This document shows positions 53,952 to 63,833 of a stretch of DNA of 64,000 bases, one piece after another; positions within the stretch are counted from its first letter, which is position 1; each line of letters opens with the position of its first letter. The notes under the pieces are model-generated. The model was not told where the DNA came from. It searched no databases and saw only the letters and a program-made list of their open reading frames with translations. The position numbers and the translations under genes are program-made. Origin of the DNA: Nitrospirota bacterium (GTDB lineage: Bacteria > Nitrospirota > Nitrospiria > Nitrospirales > Nitrospiraceae); assembly GCA_030645475.1 (NCBI GenBank), contig JAUSMA010000068.1:62001-126000 (forward strand), read 5' to 3'.

Positions 53952-54320
53952 TTACTTATCCGAGCGGTAGCGCATGCGGGTGCCGTGGAGGAGGGAAAGT
54001 TCGATCTCACTGGCGGTTAGTTCGACGGGAAAGTAGGCGCCTGAAATCTTTGCGGCGTTGATGCTGGCGCCTTCAAGTCGGGCGTTTCGAAAATCGATGC
54101 TGCGCAGATCCGACTGACGAAAATAACAGTCGGTGAAGTCCAAGCCATCGGCATCTAGCCCACGCAGCTCAAGACCACGCAGATCGCACCCCCGCAGATC
54201 GACCTTCTCTCCCGAGGCTTTTTTGGCATTGAATTCGGTGATGCAGCCTTCGCGAAGCAAGAGATACATCGGATCGTTGGGAATGCGCAGTTTTGAACGG
54301 GCAGGGTTGTTCGCGTCCAT
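53952..54320 (-). CDS. Pentapeptide-repeat protein
   Basis: 122 residues. Central pentapeptide repeats follow A(D/N)Lxx: VDLRGCDLRGLELRGLDADGLDFTDCYFRQSDLRSIDFRNARLEGASINAAKISGAYF. They should form a short right-handed quadrilateral helix. Flanking parts are MDANNPARSKLRIPNDPMYLLLREGCITEFNAKKASG and ELTASEIELSLLHGTRMRY. Cytoplasmic, role unknown; too short to be a typical gyrase-protecting DNA mimic. Confidence 0.85.
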   Translation of the reverse strand: MDANNPARSKLRIPNDPMYLLLREGCITEFNAKKASGEKVDLRGCDLRGLELRGLDADGLDFTDCYFRQSDLRSIDFRNARLEGASINAAKISGAYFPVELTASEIELSLLHGTRMRYRSDK

Positions 54321-54498
54321 GAGTCTCCGATCGTGATCGCTCTATCTATCTATCGGAACTTTCCTGGCCGACTTGAGGAGCTGCCAGGCGAATGAATCGC
54401 TGAAGTCCGAACGATGAACGAGGAAATGACGATCCAGTCCTTATTCATCGTCCATCGCTCACCGTTCAACGCTTCCTACCTAGCGGACTGTTTCAGCA

Positions 54499-55395
54499 TC
54501 ATGCCAGACGAACCGTAAACGTGACCTCGTTGCCCTTATCGTTATAACGAAGGTCGGGGAAGAACGACTGCGTGAGGAAGATGCCACGCCCGCTGGCATC
54601 CCCTGTCGGGCAGGCATCAAGACGAAGGTTCCCGCGCGACTTCCAATTGAATCCCTTCCCCTCATCGGCAATCTGGTACGTCAAGATCTGTTGCCGCTTC
54701 TCGTAGATCGCGCGGATCGTGACCCGCCGGTCTCGAAAACGAGCGTCCTGCCGTCGTTGCTGAATCAGCGCGTCATATTGGTCTTTCGCCATAGCCTCAA
54801 TCTTGTCGCGATAGCGAAGTTCGAGGCAGCCATGTTCGACCGCATTCATCACCAGTTCTTGCAACGCGGCTCGAAGATGGAGCTGTCGTGCCTCCATCAG
54901 CCCCATCGCCGTCCCTTGAATGAGCCAGGTCACCGTGCTCTCGACGTAATTCGGGTCGGGGCCCATGACCAGCACATACTCCAACCGTTCGACGCCCGGC
55001 GCATCGTCCACGGAGGCAGGCAGCGAATGGATCGCCCGTTGCAGGACCTGTGCAAAGGCCTCCTCATGAATCGGTTGCTGCACATAATCCAGGGCGCCTG
55101 CGCGCAACCCCTCCATCGTCGAGTCATCGTGCCCTGCGTCGGTGAGGAGCACGACGGGACAGGTCGGACGGCGGTCACGAATCTGCTTCACCAACGTCAT
55201 CCCGTCCTGATCCGGCAGAAAGAGGTCCATAATCACGATATCGGGCTGCGTCATATCGAACGTCGTCAATCCGAGTGCCGGGGTCGTGGCAGCAATCACC
55301 GAATGTCCCTTCGCCCGCGCATGTTCCAGGATCACAGTCTGGGTATCGGGATTGTCTGCCACGACAAGTAACGTACGCGACGGTGTGGCGTTCAT
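54499..55395 (-). CDS. Receiver-fused serine-kinase/ATPase (RsbW-like)
   Basis: 298 residues from the ATG at 55395, which has GGAGGA upstream and overlaps the Hpt stop (ATGA). N-terminal receiver with acceptor Asp in IVIMDLFLPDQDG, but the conserved Lys is Gln (DYVQQPIH), so phosphorylation signalling may be altered. The C-terminal GHKL ATPase of anti-sigma type has ALQELVMNAVEHG, ADEGKGFNW, and SGRGIFLTQSFF. With the PP2C and STAS proteins upstream it forms a partner-switching set. Its end overlaps a solo repeat end. Confidence 0.88.
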   Translation of the reverse strand: MNATPSRTLLVVADNPDTQTVILEHARAKGHSVIAATTPALGLTTFDMTQPDIVIMDLFLPDQDGMTLVKQIRDRRPTCPVVLLTDAGHDDSTMEGLRAGALDYVQQPIHEEAFAQVLQRAIHSLPASVDDAPGVERLEYVLVMGPDPNYVESTVTWLIQGTAMGLMEARQLHLRAALQELVMNAVEHGCLELRYRDKIEAMAKDQYDALIQQRRQDARFRDRRVTIRAIYEKRQQILTYQIADEGKGFNWKSRGNLRLDACPTGDASGRGIFLTQSFFPDLRYNDKGNEVTFTVRLA

Positions 55396-55751
55396 GATGG
55401 AAATCCTCCGGCGATCAAATCCCGAAGCGCGGCATGCACCTCGGCCAAACATCTCTCGACATCCGCACAAACCGACTCGGCCTCGGTACAGTCGCCCTGG
55501 CGTCCAAGCATTTCCAGACGCTGCACACGCTCGAAGAGGCGCGGCGCACAAATAGGCAGGACAGATCCCTTCAGCTTATGCGCCGCCGCCGCCAGCCCGT
55601 GACAATCCTGCCGGACTAACGCCGCATGCGCCGCAGCCACCTCTTTAGGGCTCTCTTGCATAAAGAGGTTCGCCAACGTCAGGAACAACTCCTGATCGCC
55701 ATCGGCCAGGTCCAACGCCTCGGACAGCACGAACACCTCTAATGTATCCAT
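55392..55751 (-). CDS. Stand-alone Hpt phosphotransfer protein
   Basis: 119 residues, one Hpt domain: ELFLTLANLFMQESPKEVAAAHAAL, then the phospho-His motif AAAAHKLKGSV (His58). It can carry phosphate between receivers. Lies between receiver-PP2C (15 bp upstream) and receiver-ATPase (4-bp overlap). The hybrid kinase at 59925 has two receivers and no Hpt, so this protein could complete a phosphorelay in trans; inference from neighbourhood. Confidence 0.88.
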   Translation of the reverse strand: MDTLEVFVLSEALDLADGDQELFLTLANLFMQESPKEVAAAHAALVRQDCHGLAAAAHKLKGSVLPICAPRLFERVQRLEMLGRQGDCTEAESVCADVERCLAEVHAALRDLIAGGFPS

Positions 55752-55766
55752 GTATGGTTCTTCCGA

Positions 55767-57011
55767 TCACACACTTAGTTCCAGCCCCACCACCGCCGCG
55801 TCATCTAAAAAATCGCTCTGCGCTTGCCAGCGTCTGGCTTCCGTAAAGCAATGGGCAATCGTGGCGGCAAGCGGGACATGCTGTTGTGCCTCGACGGCTT
55901 GCTGGAACCTCCAGCGGCCCCAGGGCTCTCCGGTTGTAGACGGCGCTTCGTAAATGCCGTCGCTCAATAAAAACAATCGATCCGCGGGCTGCAAAGTAAT
56001 CTGGTCGCCGGTAAAGACGGCAGCCTGGTCGAATCCAAGGGGCGAAGAGGGCCGCGTCAGCCACCGAGAAGGCCGCTCTGCCGGGCTGAGCAGCACGCCA
56101 TGATGACCGGCCGAGGCATAGGATAGGCTGCGTGTCGGCAGGTGGATCTGCCCGACCCAAAGCGTGAAATACTCTCCTTCAGCACTCAAGGGAAACTGCC
56201 GGTTCGCTTCGTGCAACACTTTCGCAGGATCGTATGAACCGCTCTGCCGGAGGATGTTTGGCACCTGGAGGAACGTCATCAACGACGCCGACCGCAAGGC
56301 AGCCGCCACACCATGTCCGGACGCATCGAGAATATACAGGCCCAGGTGGTCCGCATCGATAGCGGCCACACCAAAGAGATCGCCGCCCAATGTCAGCGCC
56401 GGTTGATACTCCCAGGCCAACGAAAGGCCTGGAGCCGGGTTTCCTGGCGGGGGTAACAACGAATGGACGAACGCAGCGGCCGACTGCAGATCGGATTCCA
56501 TCTCCGTCTGCTTCGTTTGCAGCAGGAGCATGGACGACTCCAGCTGAGCGCCCGTCGTTTCCAGCTCACGCACTAATCGGCCGGTGCGCAAACCGGCCAA
56601 CACACGCGCCGTGATTTCCTGCTTACTGGCCGCCTTACTCAGAAAATCGTCGGCCCCCCGCGCCAACCCTTCGGCAATCTGCGCCGGTTGATCGTGGGAG
56701 GTCATCAGCAAAATATAGATGGATTTCATCGTCGGATCGCGCCGTACCGTTTCGCAGAACGTGGGGCCGTCCATCTCCGGCATCATCCAATCGACGATGA
56801 TCAGATCGGGACGTTCGCGCCCAGCCACGTCAAGCGCCTCTCGTCCGTTTCCTGCTTCCAACACCCGGTGCCCTAACCGCTTTAGCCGCGCCGCCATGCT
56901 CATCCGCGTCACCGGTTCATCCTCCACCAGCAAGATCGTCGCGACCATAAAACAGGCTGGTGCCGACGAACCGAAGGAATGAGCGATACGTTGAGTTGAG
57001 TTGTGATTCAT
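55767..57011 (-). CDS. Receiver-PP2C phosphatase (RsbU/SpoIIE-like)
   Basis: 414 residues from 57011 (AAGGTG upstream); an ATG at 56948 is the other option. Receiver with LLVEDEPVTRMSMAARL, acceptor Asp in LIIVDWMMPEMDG, Lys in FLSKAAS; a coiled linker of about 60 residues; then a PP2C/SpoIIE domain: LTLGGDLFGVAAIDADHLGLYILDASGHGVAAAL and RLFLLSDGIYEA, holding metal-binding Asp residues. It would dephosphorylate the STAS protein encoded just upstream and thereby switch the ATPase partner. Confidence 0.92.
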   Translation of the reverse strand: MNHNSTQRIAHSFGSSAPACFMVATILLVEDEPVTRMSMAARLKRLGHRVLEAGNGREALDVAGRERPDLIIVDWMMPEMDGPTFCETVRRDPTMKSIYILLMTSHDQPAQIAEGLARGADDFLSKAASKQEITARVLAGLRTGRLVRELETTGAQLESSMLLLQTKQTEMESDLQSAAAFVHSLLPPPGNPAPGLSLAWEYQPALTLGGDLFGVAAIDADHLGLYILDASGHGVAAALRSASLMTFLQVPNILRQSGSYDPAKVLHEANRQFPLSAEGEYFTLWVGQIHLPTRSLSYASAGHHGVLLSPAERPSRWLTRPSSPLGFDQAAVFTGDQITLQPADRLFLLSDGIYEAPSTTGEPWGRWRFQQAVEAQQHVPLAATIAHCFTEARRWQAQSDFLDDAAVVGLELSV

Positions 57012-57038
57012 GAGCCTGCACCTTCGTGATCGGAGTGG

Positions 57039-57377
57039 TTACGCCGCACGCGCCGTCAGCGCGTCCCCCTCGGTCTCATAGATCGGGATCATTTTCGGAA
57101 TATTCGCCAGGCTCATGATTTCCCGCACGTAACTCTGCGGCTTCAGGAGACTGAACTGGGCCTGTTGAAGCTTGAAGCTCTGGGACATAAGGACGAGTAA
57201 CCCGAGACCGGAACTGTCCACGAATCGAACCTGCTCCAGGTTCACAATGAGATGCTGGCAGTTCCGGCTTTTCACCTGTTCGACTGCGGTCTTGAACGCC
57301 GCCCGATTGCTATATGTCAGATCGCCTTTCACATCCAGCACGGTCGCGTCTTTCGAAGCACGTTGTGTAATTTCCAT
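57039..57377 (-). CDS. STAS-domain anti-anti-sigma factor
   Basis: 112 residues, RsbV/SpoIIAA type: TVLDVKGDLTYSNRAAFKTAVEQVK, HLIVNLEQVRFVDSSGLGLLVLM. The phosphorylatable Ser is in DSSGLG. First gene of the partner-switching run, 27 bp before the receiver-PP2C gene. No sigma factor gene is nearby, so the final target is unknown. Confidence 0.92.
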   Translation of the reverse strand: MEITQRASKDATVLDVKGDLTYSNRAAFKTAVEQVKSRNCQHLIVNLEQVRFVDSSGLGLLVLMSQSFKLQQAQFSLLKPQSYVREIMSLANIPKMIPIYETEGDALTARAA

Positions 57378-57457
57378 ATGCAGGTCCTTTCATGGCATGA
57401 CGCACGGATAATGTCATCGACGGCCAGACAAGCGCGGCACATCTGTCCGGCCCTTCT

Positions 57458-57625
57458 TCAAAGACAGCTTGCGTAAGCGAGCATTGCCGCAGGAATATCG
57501 TCCAGCAGAAAAATCATATCGACACCTCCCGTTCTCATCGCTTCTTTCGGCATCCCAACCGCGACACATCTTGCCTCATCTTGAGCGACGGTAGAGACTC
57601 CTCGACAGTGGAAAACGCCGACGAT
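57458..57625 (-). pseudogene. cheB: cheB C-terminal remnant
   Basis: About 50 codons read as RGVSTVAQDEARCVAVGMPKEAMRTGGVDMIFLLDDIPAAMLA, which is the C-terminal end of the CheB methylesterase domain (compare the family block GGxTxAQDExxxVxxGMPxxAxxxGAVDxxxPL). Receiver and catalytic core are missing. It lies in a different frame directly after the truncated cheR, so a deletion joined the two genes. The open frame reaches 57676 but residues before the family block are not CheB-like. Confidence 0.75.
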
Positions 57626-57942
57626 CAGATCCTGACGCGCCAAGTGGATTGAAGTGCCGGAAGAATCTGCTGACAAAGAAAGTCGAAATGCTTGGGCTCG
57701 CGGAAAAAGTCGGTTTTGTTCGTCGAGACAAGATTGAGCAGTAGTGTTAACTCCTCCCCGTCCGTCTCGCCTGCAACCAGATCGTAGTAGGCTTGAAACG
57801 AATCCAGTTCCAACGTCCTTAGCCGTTTGGACAGCCGGGACACGAGCAGAGTTTTTTTGCTGTCATTCAAACTGATGCCGCACTCCTGATAAATGAGCGC
57901 GCAAAACTGTTCGAACTCCTTGGGTGAAATCGAGTAGTCCAT
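57625..57942 (-). pseudogene. cheR: Truncated cheR (N-terminal domain only)
   Basis: 105 residues from the ATG at 57942: MDYSISPKEFEQFCALIYQECGISLNDSKKTLLVSRLSKRLRTL, then STNKTDFFREPKHFDFLCQQILPAL. This is the CheR N-terminal helical domain. The SAM-binding methyltransferase domain that should follow (~170 residues) is absent: the frame stops after RVRI, where intact CheR would enter its WSAxCSxGEEPYT motif. Not expected to methylate receptors. Confidence 0.8.
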
Positions 57943-58187
57943 AACCGGCGCCGCTCCGAATAGGGCGAACAGCGAGCACAGCGTTGCCACCGCTGTGACA
58001 ATGACCGCTCATGCATCAGAGGTGACCACAGACCCTGCACTATACAGGCTGTCGAGTCTCTATCGGTTGGTTGCTGTCGATTCTTGACTCACCAGCGGTG
58101 GGCAGAATCTGCCGAGTAGGGAAGAGGGAGGGGGGGGATGAGTCTGTTTAGACTATCTGGTTGGTGGGGGAAATTGGGCGTTTCTGG

Positions 58188-58208
58188 TTTCGAGTTTCGA
58201 GTTTCGAG
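58188..58208. repeat. Three tandem TTTCGAG heptamers in a larger imperfect palindrome
   Basis: TTTCGAG repeated three times. The region 58180-58263 folds back: GTTTCTGGTTTCG (58180) is close to the inverse of CGAACCAGAAAC (58229), with GGAGG/CCTCC inside. It fills the spacer between the DUF420-like gene and the cheR remnant. Confidence 0.6.
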
Positions 58209-58278
58209 TTTTTGGAGGGAGCAGCCTCCGAACCAGAAACCTAAAACCTGAAACTCAAAACTCCTATCCCCGTCCGCC

Positions 58279-58743
58279 TTAAGACCTCGGATACCAGACA
58301 AACAACATGAGATAGACCAGATAGGCCGTCACCATGGTGCCGGAAAAGGTCCAGACTAAGAGTTGCCCCAACCGGCGATGCATCGATAGCCTAGACGACA
58401 TCGCGCCCACGCTCCCGTAGCGAATCCGGTGGAGCCCCATGTAGAGATTGTAGCCGCCAAGGCTGATCGTCGTGACCGCCAGCGCCATATGAACAGAAAA
58501 CAGCGGCACATAGAGCGACCAGTAGTGCGAGTCCGGCCCTCCGAATCGCTCCCGCCCGAAGAGGACTTGCTTCAACACGTAGGCCACAAGCCAGATCCCG
58601 ACGATCGTGCAGGCCACGATCATGCGGCGTGAATGATGCGATACCTCATGCTGCTTCGCGAATCGAACGCCGGCCATCGCAACCAGGTAGGCAGCAGTGA
58701 TGCTGGTTAGCACGCCATACCAGAGCCAATTTTTCATGTCCAT
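58279..58743 (-). CDS. DUF420-like membrane protein
   Basis: 154 residues from the ATG at 58743, with GGGGGGCG upstream. Four membrane spans: NWLWYGVLTSITAAYLVAMAGV, RMIVACTIVGIWLVAYVLKQVLFG, LYVPLFSVHMALAVTTISLGGYNLY, and LGQLLVWTFSGTMVTAYLVYLMLFV. Conserved His residues (HHSRRM, FSVHMAL, SMHRRLG) match the DUF420/heme-like pattern often found near cytochrome oxidase assembly genes. No such genes are here. Probably inner membrane, possibly heme-binding. Confidence 0.75.
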   Translation of the reverse strand: MDMKNWLWYGVLTSITAAYLVAMAGVRFAKQHEVSHHSRRMIVACTIVGIWLVAYVLKQVLFGRERFGGPDSHYWSLYVPLFSVHMALAVTTISLGGYNLYMGLHRIRYGSVGAMSSRLSMHRRLGQLLVWTFSGTMVTAYLVYLMLFVWYPRS

Positions 58744-59117
58744 AACGCCCCCCAATGAAGCGGGAGAGATTCGTGCCGGTGAGTGCGCTATCGGTTTAGC
58801 GGGCCCCTTGCGTAACAACCCACGTCGGCCAGTTGACGCGATAGCGAGGAGAGAGTAGCCGGAACATTCTTATTCTGCATAGGCACAAGGAACTTGTTCA
58901 GAGGTGAGGGCTTACGGAAATTCCCAGTGGCATCCTGACCCGAACCGACATGTCTGATGAAATCCCCCTCAAGAATCAACGCGATGAGTGGCACTGCCAT
59001 TCGGCTCCTATTCGTACCCCGTGCAGGAAGGACCAGCGAGACACGGAAACCGTCGCAGGGTCACGTCGGCCTGATGAGGGTGAGAACGGGCGTCATACCA
59101 AAGGGAAGAAGGCCGCC
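58744..59117. other. Spacer without recognisable genes
   Basis: 374 bp between the DUF420-like and receiver genes. No convincing frame, hairpin with T-run, or repeat-family member seen. Probably holds the promoter of the downstream minus-strand gene. Confidence 0.5.
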
Positions 59118-59843
59118 TCAGTCCTTCGCCACGGCATTGGCTTGAGACTGTATGTATGCCTGGAGTGTCGTTTCTAATTCTTGAAGAGCTCGCCACAATA
59201 CAAAGCATTGCGGCCGAGTCGGCAGAGGTGGCCCCATGCACTTCGAATACAACAGTAAGAATTTATCGGCACCAAGCATGGACGCGCTTTCCGCAAGTTC
59301 CTTCAGCAACCGCCCCAGATTCTCGGAAATGGGCTCGTCCGAGTCTCCTTGTTCCAACACCACAATCGGTAGGGCTGCAGACAATTGGGCCGCAAACGCA
59401 TTGGCCAGTTCGTGATATTCCGCCAACTCAATGTCCAATCTCTCCATCGTTTTCTGCGCACTAAGAAGCACGAGCGGCTGAGATCTCATGAGGTGCTCAA
59501 CCCGCTTGGTCAACTCTTGCCTGTCGATGGGTTTGACCAGGAAGCCATCGCACTGTAGGCCCTGCACCCGTGTGATGGTCTCAAGATCGGCATGCGCCGA
59601 TGTGACAAGAATGGGAACATGGTTAGGGCTCAGCAAGTCCCTGACCTTCACAATAAACTCCAGCCCATCCATTTCCGGCATCATGTAATCCGTGATGATC
59701 AGCTGAATGTCTGGTGTTTCAGGCACAGTCGCCAGTGCTTCTTTTCCATTCCTGGCCACCACCGTCTGATACCCCTGTGCGTGCAGCATGAGCACTAACA
59801 GCCTCGCGTTGACCGGATTATCTTCAACGATCAGAATAGACAT
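59118..59843 (-). CDS. Receiver protein with degenerate Hpt-like domain
   Basis: 241 residues from the ATG at 59843, with AAGGAACGAG upstream. Receiver at 1-125: ILIVEDNPVNARLL, Asp52 in TDYMMPEMDG, Lys104 in FLVKPID. The C-terminal helical half contains LAESASMLGADKFLLLYSKC, which resembles the Hpt block LKGSAxxLGAxxL; the phospho-His position would be Lys181, so it could not carry phosphate. By-eye alignment only. It lies 82 bp after the hybrid kinase, its likely partner. Confidence 0.8.
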   Translation of the reverse strand: MSILIVEDNPVNARLLVLMLHAQGYQTVVARNGKEALATVPETPDIQLIITDYMMPEMDGLEFIVKVRDLLSPNHVPILVTSAHADLETITRVQGLQCDGFLVKPIDRQELTKRVEHLMRSQPLVLLSAQKTMERLDIELAEYHELANAFAAQLSAALPIVVLEQGDSDEPISENLGRLLKELAESASMLGADKFLLLYSKCMGPPLPTRPQCFVLWRALQELETTLQAYIQSQANAVAKD

Positions 59844-59924
59844 CGTGCTCGTTCCTTGCCGTCTCATGTACTAGTGTGGTGACAACAGAGGCACCGCTTC
59901 CACACCGCAGGGCCTCTCGGGCGA

Positions 59925-62900
59925 TCAAGTGGCCGTCTCGCCAGAGGCGATCTGCAGCGGACGGTCATCTGTTGAGTCGGAGCTCGAGGCCGGCGCGCTG
60001 ACCCAGCGCGCGAGAATCTCTGCCAACAGTTTGGATCGCACAGGCTTGCTCAGGTAGTCATCCATGCCGGCTGCAAGGCACAGGTCTCGATCTTCCTGCA
60101 TGGCGTTTGCCGTCATGGCGATGATGGGGATATGGCGAGAGGCCAGGGGCGAAGGGCGAATAGTCCCGGAATCAGTCGCCGCGTGTCCCGTGCCTATTGC
60201 CTCTAACCTGCGGATTTCACGCGTTGCGTGGAATCCGTCCATTTCCGGCATCTGGCAGTCCATCAAGACCGCGCTATAGGGGATGCGCGCCAGTGCGTCG
60301 AGGACCTCCAGGCCGTTGGCCACGAGATCCACGCGATAGCCCAACTTTTCCAGCATGCGTACGGCGACTTTCTGGTTGACGATGTTATCCTCGGCAAGCA
60401 GAATCCGAGCGGTGGCCCGCGCTTTCGCCTCGGCCAAACTGTGGCGAGTGACAAGCTCGGAAGGGGGCGTTCGGTCACTGGACTGTCCCGCGCCAGAGGT
60501 GGCCTGCGCTGGCAGTTTCACAACGACCGTGAGGCAATTATACAGTTGCGACTCATGCACCGGCTTGGTGAGGTAGGCAACATATCCGGCTGTGTGCGCC
60601 GCCTTGGCATCGCCGCGCTGGCCCTGGGACGTCAAGAGAACGAGCCTGGTTGACGCCAGCGCAGGATCGGCTTTGATCGCCCTGGCTAGCTCCAGGCCAT
60701 CCATCACCGGCATCTGCATGTCAATGATTGCGAGGTCGCACGCGTCGTCATCCGCTGCCGCGGTACGCAAGCGTTCCAGGGCCTGGGAGCCAGCCTCCGC
60801 CAGCAGGCACCGGACTCCCCATTTCGTGGCGTACAATTCCAGGATGCGGCGGTTGATGGGATGGTCATCCACGATGCACAGGCGCAGCCCTCGCAAATCC
60901 TGGGAGGCCAGGTCCAGCACCGACAATGTGCCTGGCTGCGGTGTGCCGAACTGAAGCGTGAACCAGAAGGTACTGCCTTTGCCCAGCCGGCTGTCCACAC
61001 CGATCTGGCCACCCATGAGTTCCGTGAGCTGTTTGCAGATGGCGAGCCCCAATCCTGTGCCGCCGTACTTGCGCGTGGTCGAGCTATCGGCTTGACTGAA
61101 CGACTGAAACAGGCGCCCTTGCGCGTCAGGAGACAGGCCGATGCCGGTGTCCTGCACCTCGAACCGTACGGTGACACCGGTATCGGTTTGGTGCAGCAGC
61201 TTGACGGACAGCACCACATCACCCTGCTCCGTAAACTTGATGGCGTTCCCCACGAGGTTGAGCAGGATCTGGCGGAGTCGTCCGGGATCGCCACGGAGTA
61301 CGGCAGGCACATCCGCATGAACCAGACAGGCCAGCTCCACCCCCTTGCCAACCGCGCGCGCGGCCACCAGATCCAGCGTCTCGTCGACCGCGGTGCGAAG
61401 GTCGAAGTCGAGGATTTCCAGGCTCATCTTACCGGTTTCAATCTTGGAAAAGTCGAGGATGTCGTTGATGACGGTGAGCAGATGATCGCCGCTGCTGCGG
61501 ACGGTCTCGGCGAGCTCCCGCTGCTCCGGCGTGAGGTCTGTGTCGAGCAGAAGGCTGGTCATGCCGATCACCCCATTCATAGGGGTGCGGATTTCGTGAC
61601 TCATGGTGGCCAAGAACTCGCTCTTGGTGCGGGCGCTCGTCTCCGCCAGCTCTTTCGCCGCCAGCAGTTCTTGTTGCGCCTGCCTGTGCTCGGTGATGTC
61701 GCGAACGATGGCCACGAAGCGCGGTTCCCCACCCGCCTGCTGCACGAGCTGCAGAGCGATTTCCACCGGAATGTCGTGCCCATCCTTGTGCCGGTGAAGG
61801 GTCTCGAAGATCAGCGAAGGCTGCGTGCCGTCGAACAGCGGCCGCACCAATGTCTGAAAACGCTCTAGCGTGAACTCTGGCTTGATGTCCACGGGCGTCA
61901 TCTGGAACAGCTCGGCTGGGCTGTAGCCCACCTGCTCGCATGCCCCGCGGTTGCAGTAGATGAAGCGCAGCGTATCGGAACGGAACATAAACACGCAGTC
62001 GAGCGTCTGGTCGAGCGTGGACTTGAAGTGAGCGAGCGCCGCTTCACGCTCCCGCCGTTCCGCCTCCGCCTGCTTACGTTCGGTAATATCGGAAAAGGTC
62101 ACCACCGCACCTTTCAACACATCGGCCTCAAAGACGGGACGCGAGGCAATCTCGGCTGGGAAGGCCGTCCCATCTTGCCGCCAGAGCACGTCCTCATCGG
62201 TCTGGAACCCCTGACTGGCCTGGCATGCTCGGTAGATAGGGCACTCGGCATAGGTATACGACGAGCCATCTTCATGGGAGTGATGAATGAGTTCATGCAG
62301 GTCCCTGCCCAACAACTCGTCAGGCTGATACCCGAGCAATGCTGCGCCGGCCCGGTTGATAAAGGTGCAGCGGCCTTGACAATCGATGCCACAGAGCCCT
62401 TCGACTGTCGAATCCAGCAAGAGACGAATCTCACGACCCAGGCGCTCCCGTTCGGCCTCCTCCTTTTTCCGCTGAGAGATATCGCTAAGGACTGCCATCG
62501 CAAACGAGCCTTCCTCCGTTTCCAGATAGCTCAAGCCGGCTTGGATCTGAAACTCGGTCCCATCCTGTCGACGACCGACAATCGTGCGGTTGAGTCCCAT
62601 CGGCCTCGCCACGGGCGACTCGTGGTAGCGGGCGCGGTGCGTGCGGTGCACGTCCCGGACAGCTTCAGGCATCAGCATCTCGACAGAGTGACCGATCAAC
62701 TGGCCTGGTGCATAGCCGAATAGCAGATCGACCTGCCGGTTGGTTAACACGATGGTGCCTTCGACATTGGCCAGCACGATAGCAGCCGGCGCATTCTCCA
62801 GCAGCATGTGAAACTTGCGTTCAGCAACCTGTGCCCGGTTGCGCTCCTCATCCGCCGCCCCCCACGAGTGCGTGAGGCGGGTAATACTCCAGAGCAGGAT

Positions 62901-63833
62901 TCCGATCAGCGGCAGTCCGATGCCGGCACCTGCCGCCCCGATTTTCCAGATGATGTCCCTGATTGGAACCAGGATGTCGCTCCGGTCCACGCGCACCAAC
63001 ACGCCCCACCGCAGACCCTTGAGATCTTCTGTCCCCTTGGTCTGCGCATACCCGGTCACGACATCGACCTGCCGGCGGGCATGCTGTTCTTCAATGAATC
63101 CGGCTGGGGCCGCATCAAGCAACTGCGCCGAGAGGACCCTCTGCTGCTTGAGGTTGACCCGTCCCTCTTCTCTCAGAAACGAATCGACGAACACCGCTCC
63201 TTCATGATCCAGAAACAGATACTCGATGCGCGCCCCTGTTCCCCATTGGGCCTGCAACGCGTTCACGACCCGCGCGAAGACATCCTCCAGGACCGGCAAC
63301 CCCACTTGGCTGATCACCGTACCGATAAACGCGCCGCGCGCATCATAGAGTGGGCTCACAAACATCACCGCGAAGACCCCCTCGTCGTCCGGTGCCGCCT
63401 CCTGAACCACGGCGCGTGATCCAGCCCGCACCGCCCGGAAGCCCGGCTCCCCACTCATATCGCGGCCCTTACTAGTTCGGTCGGTCGAAACCAGAACCCG
63501 GCCTTGTATATCCGTGACTCCCACCCAGCGATAGACGGGATAGGTTTCCATTAAGGCCTGGAGCCGTCGCTCCATTGCCGGATAGTCGTGCCCCTGAAAC
63601 ACCAATGACCGCGACAACATCTGAACGTCGCCGTGGCGCTCAGCCATCTGCATGTCCAGCTTGTCCGCGATATCGACAGCGGCCAACGCGAGGCTCTGAC
63701 CCGCGGAGGCCACCATGCTCGTTTCGACATACTGGAGGACGAGGCCCCCCAGCAGCAGAGCGACCAACGTGATAGCGACGATCAGCGCCGGCAGCCAACG
63801 AGCGTAGGAACGGATTTTCGGTGGTCTATCCAT
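59925..63833 (-). CDS. Hybrid sensor histidine kinase (dCACHE-PAS3-HisKA-HATPase-REC2)
   Basis: 1302 residues. TM1 13-36, extracytoplasmic CACHE-type sensor ~40-290, TM2 ~294-318, PAS1 338-454, PAS2 467-586, PAS3 602-716, HisKA with His746 ([12 protein letters not shown]), HATPase 848-962 ([21 protein letters not shown]), receiver 1 983-1105 (Asp1038, Lys1090), receiver 2 1142-1275 (Asp1192, Lys1263). BarA-like but without a C-terminal Hpt. The nearby Hpt protein at 55392 is a candidate for the missing relay step. Confidence 0.95.
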   Translation of the reverse strand: MDRPPKIRSYARWLPALIVAITLVALLLGGLVLQYVETSMVASAGQSLALAAVDIADKLDMQMAERHGDVQMLSRSLVFQGHDYPAMERRLQALMETYPVYRWVGVTDIQGRVLVSTDRTSKGRDMSGEPGFRAVRAGSRAVVQEAAPDDEGVFAVMFVSPLYDARGAFIGTVISQVGLPVLEDVFARVVNALQAQWGTGARIEYLFLDHEGAVFVDSFLREEGRVNLKQQRVLSAQLLDAAPAGFIEEQHARRQVDVVTGYAQTKGTEDLKGLRWGVLVRVDRSDILVPIRDIIWKIGAAGAGIGLPLIGILLWSITRLTHSWGAADEERNRAQVAERKFHMLLENAPAAIVLANVEGTIVLTNRQVDLLFGYAPGQLIGHSVEMLMPEAVRDVHRTHRARYHESPVARPMGLNRTIVGRRQDGTEFQIQAGLSYLETEEGSFAMAVLSDISQRKKEEAERERLGREIRLLLDSTVEGLCGIDCQGRCTFINRAGAALLGYQPDELLGRDLHELIHHSHEDGSSYTYAECPIYRACQASQGFQTDEDVLWRQDGTAFPAEIASRPVFEADVLKGAVVTFSDITERKQAEAERREREAALAHFKSTLDQTLDCVFMFRSDTLRFIYCNRGACEQVGYSPAELFQMTPVDIKPEFTLERFQTLVRPLFDGTQPSLIFETLHRHKDGHDIPVEIALQLVQQAGGEPRFVAIVRDITEHRQAQQELLAAKELAETSARTKSEFLATMSHEIRTPMNGVIGMTSLLLDTDLTPEQRELAETVRSSGDHLLTVINDILDFSKIETGKMSLEILDFDLRTAVDETLDLVAARAVGKGVELACLVHADVPAVLRGDPGRLRQILLNLVGNAIKFTEQGDVVLSVKLLHQTDTGVTVRFEVQDTGIGLSPDAQGRLFQSFSQADSSTTRKYGGTGLGLAICKQLTELMGGQIGVDSRLGKGSTFWFTLQFGTPQPGTLSVLDLASQDLRGLRLCIVDDHPINRRILELYATKWGVRCLLAEAGSQALERLRTAAADDDACDLAIIDMQMPVMDGLELARAIKADPALASTRLVLLTSQGQRGDAKAAHTAGYVAYLTKPVHESQLYNCLTVVVKLPAQATSGAGQSSDRTPPSELVTRHSLAEAKARATARILLAEDNIVNQKVAVRMLEKLGYRVDLVANGLEVLDALARIPYSAVLMDCQMPEMDGFHATREIRRLEAIGTGHAATDSGTIRPSPLASRHIPIIAMTANAMQEDRDLCLAAGMDDYLSKPVRSKLLAEILARWVSAPASSSDSTDDRPLQIASGETAT

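Noticed and set aside
60861-61868. 335-codon plus-strand frame opposite the hybrid kinase
   Set aside because: Antisense to HisKA/HATPase coding sequence, no ribosome site and no recognisable motif.
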